DNA from: Flagellimonas onchidii | GTDB taxonomy: Bacteria > Bacteroidota > Bacteroidia > Flavobacteriales > Flavobacteriaceae | Assembly: GCF_004804315.1 (NCBI RefSeq) | Contig: NZ_SRXX01000015.1 | Span: 28,168 to 92,167, forward strand | Reading direction: 5' to 3' | DNA length: 64,000 bases | Shown: piece after piece, positions 61,080 through 64,000 of the stretch | Position numbering within the stretch: position 1 is the stretch's first letter | How the letters are laid out: each line of letters begins with the position of its first letter | Made by a program: the position numbers and the translations under genes | Notes under the pieces: model-generated | Databases searched by the model: none | Told to the model about the DNA's origin: nothing | The model's input: the letters and a program-made list of their open reading frames with translations, nothing else

Positions 61080-63893
61080 ATGAAACAATCCTTGTATTTA
61101 CTTTTCTTGCTCACCTTTACTGTTTTTGGGCAAGAACCCCAAAAAATTGATTCAATAAAAACAGTATTAGAAACCACAACCGAAGAAACAGAGAGGTTAG
61201 ATGGCTTGAACGCGATAATAAGGGCTTTCATCTACATTAACATGGACTCCACACGTGTTTACAACGATAAGGTCATTCAAATAGCAAAAACCACCAATGA
61301 TCAAGCAACAGCATCTAAAGCGTACAATGTTGCCTCGGTGTATTACTATTATAATTCCCAAATAGATAGTTCATTATACTACGTGAAAAAATCACTGGAA
61401 TCTCTAAAAAAATCTAGTGACCACAAGCTCAAATCCGATTTGTATAGAAAATTGGCCATTTTAAGCAGGGCCTTATCAAATGAAAAAGACAATATTGACT
61501 ATGCGCGTTTGGCATTGAAGGAAGCAAAATTGGCGGAAAATTGGCCGTTAGAATCTTCGGCCATGATTGCTATTGCCAATCATTTTTTGAACAACAATGA
61601 CCATTTACAGGCTTTGACGTATTATCTGAAAGTCGATTCCTTGCATATTGTGAATGACACCGTAACCAGAGACTTAAACCTAACATATGAGAACATAGCC
61701 TTGATATATTCTGCTCTTAAAAATGAAAAGGCTTTGGATTATCTTGATAAAAGCCAAGCCATTTTTTCAGAAAAGGAAGATGAATTTGGTTTGGCCAATC
61801 TTAATCGATTAAGAGGTAATTATTATTCATTAACAAAACAACATGCCTTGTCGATAGAGTATTATAGAAAGTGCTTGCCATTTTTTGAATCTCACGGAGA
61901 CCCAATGAATCTTATTGAAACCTATACAGATTTATCCATCAACTATGTGGACAACCTAGATGGGGCCAATGCTTTAGTTTATTTGAACAAAGCAAAGGAA
62001 TTGGCAAAAGAGTATCCGATGGCGACAGACTTTACGATTTATCATGTAAAAACTGCAGAAGGAAAGTATAATTTGTTTACCAAACAATATGAAAAGGCCA
62101 TAGCATCATATTTAAAGGTGTTGCAGTACATGGAAAAAAATGCCAATAGCTTTTATTTGGATGAAAAACTTCATGCCTATGACGCCTTGGTCTTTGCTTA
62201 TGAAGGTTTGGACCAATATAAAAAGGCATTGGAATATAGCAAGATTACTTTTGCATTAAATGACAGTATAAACAAGAAAAACAAAGAAGAAATAACCACC
62301 AACCTTGAAGCTAAATATCAAACCGAAAAAAGGGAAAGAGAGATTAGCCTGTTGAAATCGAAGAATGCTTTAAATGAACAAAAACAGCATAACCAACAAA
62401 ATATGTTGATTGGTGGAATAGGATTGGCCACATTGTCTAGCGTGTTCTTTTTTGTATTGTATCGGAATCGGAAAAGAACTACCGATAGATTGAAAGAAAT
62501 GGATATGGCCAAATCCAATTTTTTCACAAACGTGTCCCATGAGTTCCGTACGCCTTTGACCCTTATTTCTGGCCCCATTCAACAACAACTCGACAAAAAG
62601 AACCTTCCGCCCAAAGAGAAAGACAATCTGGAAATAGCACAACAGAACACGAGCCGTCTGTTATCATTGGTCAACCAATTATTGGACATATCCAAAATAG
62701 AAAGCAGCAGCTATCCCTTAAAGGTAAGTAAAGGCGAACTGTCGCCGTTTATTGGTAGTTTGATTGATGGATTCAGTTTTGCCGCAAAAGAAAAGAAAAT
62801 CAACTTGTCCGTTGACATCCAATCATCAAGTGAAAATACTTGGTTCGATAGGGACATTGTTGAAAGAGTAATGGTCAACCTGATGTCAAATGCACTTAAA
62901 TATACCCCAAAAGGTGGAAGTATAGATGCGAATGCATTGGTAAAAAATGGAAAGTTACAGTTGACCATAAGTAACACAGGAAATACACTTACAAAAGAAG
63001 CTCAGGCAAGATTGTTTGAACGGTTTTATAGGGCAGATGATACACAACAAGGTGCGGGAATTGGACTGGCGTTGGTCAAAGAACTGGTCCAATTGCACAA
63101 AGGAAGCATAAACGTAAGTAGCTCTGCTGAAGAACTCACCACATTCTCCATGGCACTCCCTGTCAAACCAAGTGATTTTGCCGAGAGTGAAAGAAGAGTT
63201 CAAAAAGGGAAGATATCTTCCCTAAAAAATGAAATAACCCTCAAGGAGTCGCATTCCAATCCACCTAATCCAGCAATCCTTAAAGAAGATTCTCCTATTT
63301 TATTGATTGTAGATGACAATACAGATATCCGAACGTATGTAGGAAATATGTTCAATGAAACATACAATGTAGTAAAAGCCAAAAATGGAGCTGAAGGCGT
63401 TCAGCTTGCTCTTGAATATATTCCTGACATTGTAATCAGTGATGTAATGATGCCTATTAAAAACGGTTTAGAACTATGTGAAACCTTGAAAAATGATGAA
63501 CGGACTAGCCACATACCCATTATTTTATTAACAGCTAAAGCGGGCGAGGAAAACGAACTTGATGGGGTCAAGACCGGAGCGGATGATTATATCACAAAAC
63601 CTTTTCATGAAGGAATATTGAAGGAACGTGTCAAAAACCTGATTGATGTTAGAAAAAAACTTCAGCTACGCTATAGTCAAGAAGTAGTTTTAAGACCCAA
63701 GGATATAGCAATAACAACAGTAGATGAAAAGTTTTTGACCAAATTACAGCAGATTATGGATGAAAAACTAACCGACCCCTCATTTTCTGTTGTACAATTC
63801 TGTGAAGCTGTGGGAATGAGCAGAATGCAATTGCACCGCAAACTTAAAGCCCTGTTAGGTTTTTCAACTACTGAATTTATATGTAATAGTTAA
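61080..63893 (+). CDS. Hybrid two-component sensor/regulator, truncated by an insertion sequence
   Basis: 937 residues: signal peptide (1-18), TPR-like repeats (about 25-400), a Gln/Lys-rich coiled coil, one membrane helix (442-461), kinase with His487 in VSHEFRTPLTLISGP and ATPase boxes (NLMSNALKYTPKGG, GIGLALVKELV), receiver with Asp788 in DIVISDVMMP, then an AraC-type HTH from about 885. The AraC domain stops at LGFSTTEFICNS, about 45-50 residues short, lacking the second helix-turn-helix. The last codons and the stop belong to the insertion sequence. It probably controlled the galactonate genes or a sugar locus; DNA binding should now be lost or weakened. Confidence 0.88.
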   Translation: MKQSLYLLFLLTFTVFGQEPQKIDSIKTVLETTTEETERLDGLNAIIRAFIYINMDSTRVYNDKVIQIAKTTNDQATASKAYNVASVYYYYNSQIDSSLYYVKKSLESLKKSSDHKLKSDLYRKLAILSRALSNEKDNIDYARLALKEAKLAENWPLESSAMIAIANHFLNNNDHLQALTYYLKVDSLHIVNDTVTRDLNLTYENIALIYSALKNEKALDYLDKSQAIFSEKEDEFGLANLNRLRGNYYSLTKQHALSIEYYRKCLPFFESHGDPMNLIETYTDLSINYVDNLDGANALVYLNKAKELAKEYPMATDFTIYHVKTAEGKYNLFTKQYEKAIASYLKVLQYMEKNANSFYLDEKLHAYDALVFAYEGLDQYKKALEYSKITFALNDSINKKNKEEITTNLEAKYQTEKREREISLLKSKNALNEQKQHNQQNMLIGGIGLATLSSVFFFVLYRNRKRTTDRLKEMDMAKSNFFTNVSHEFRTPLTLISGPIQQQLDKKNLPPKEKDNLEIAQQNTSRLLSLVNQLLDISKIESSSYPLKVSKGELSPFIGSLIDGFSFAAKEKKINLSVDIQSSSENTWFDRDIVERVMVNLMSNALKYTPKGGSIDANALVKNGKLQLTISNTGNTLTKEAQARLFERFYRADDTQQGAGIGLALVKELVQLHKGSINVSSSAEELTTFSMALPVKPSDFAESERRVQKGKISSLKNEITLKESHSNPPNPAILKEDSPILLIVDDNTDIRTYVGNMFNETYNVVKAKNGAEGVQLALEYIPDIVISDVMMPIKNGLELCETLKNDERTSHIPIILLTAKAGEENELDGVKTGADDYITKPFHEGILKERVKNLIDVRKKLQLRYSQEVVLRPKDIAITTVDEKFLTKLQQIMDEKLTDPSFSVVQFCEAVGMSRMQLHRKLKALLGFSTTEFICNS

Positions 63894-64000
63894 GACTTAA
63901 TCTGACAATCTTAATAAATTAGTTTAACCCTTAAATTAGATTTGTCAGATGAGTACAGAAGAAAAGATCATCAAACCAAAGTTAGGATTATTAGAACTTG
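63882..64000 (+). mobile_element. Left end of an IS481-like insertion sequence (continues beyond window)
   Basis: The break in the AraC domain comes right after the codon at 63879-63881, where the sequence turns to TGTAATAGTTAAGACTTAAT, a typical IS end starting TGT. An inverted repeat TCTGACAATCT (63901-63911) and AGATTTGTCAGA (63938-63949) folds over the transposase start, a usual guard against readthrough expression. The right end and target duplication are outside the window. Confidence 0.65.
63949..64000 (+). CDS. Transposase, IS481-like, 5' end only
   Basis: Seventeen codons are visible, MSTEEKIIKPKLGLLEL. This opening resembles flavobacterial IS481-family transposases, which continue with an HTH for finding the ends and a DDE domain. 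With so little sequence the family call rests on memory of that N-terminus and on context. Confidence 0.6.
   Translation, partial: MSTEEKIIKPKLGLLEL

Noticed and set aside
63860..63900. Simple frameshift at the end of the hybrid regulator
   Set aside because: Neither of the other two frames continues the AraC domain; the sequence changes to an IS-like end at 63882.

Overview
The window reads as chromosome of a marine-type flavobacterium (Bacteroidota, Flavobacteriaceae). This is an inference from the proteins (a PNGase F-like secreted enzyme, prolyl oligopeptidase lipoprotein, DUF1080 lipoprotein, ArfB and LpxH types), from the near absence of Shine-Dalgarno sequences, from Bacteroidota-type promoters (TTG, 19 bp, TAnnTTTG), and from many short hairpin repeats with CTTGT-type loops between genes. 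Base composition is roughly 40% GC.

Left third (1-25653): one large efflux-type locus. On the minus strand, in order of transcription, lie a TolC-family outer membrane protein, a HlyD-type periplasmic adaptor, a single LolD/MacB-type ATPase, and eight tandem paralogous MacB/FtsX-type permeases of about 790-815 residues each. The eighth runs off the left edge. Divergent from it is a plus-strand operon of a sigma-54 activator, its NtrB-like histidine kinase and a Gre-factor-like protein. The gap between the two contains a sigma-54-like promoter facing tolC and a perfect 11-bp inverted repeat about 80 bp upstream of it, so the two-component system very probably controls the array. One ATPase serving eight permeases under enhancer control is the most striking system here.

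Middle (25654-56773): mostly housekeeping and stress genes, with small accessory patches. A three-gene accessory block (secreted protein, MNT-HEPN fusion, small membrane protein) lies between two related mosaics of hairpin repeats. It is followed by arfB, an orphan ABC ATPase, prolyl oligopeptidase, asd, mscL, alr, tdk, rsmI, a double-HTH AraC regulator with small stress-like genes, a uracil-DNA glycosylase-like protein, a Crp/Fnr regulator, OsmC, an AhpD-like protein, a PNGase F-like enzyme, recJ, an MFS carrier, lpxH, queD, an enoyl-CoA hydratase, MATE, GNAT and UspA proteins. Two places carry arrays of 7-bp tandem repeats; one of them is three different heptamer arrays joined in register. 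A structured, terminator-ended non-coding element precedes a small zinc-ribbon gene at 41.5 kb.

Right end (56774-64000): tRNA-Ala(GGC), then a tightly overlapping D-galactonate-type operon (FadR-type regulator, KDGal kinase, KDPGal aldolase, DgoD dehydratase). Next is a hybrid two-component sensor/regulator whose AraC DNA-binding domain is cut off by the left end of an IS481-like insertion sequence that continues beyond the window.
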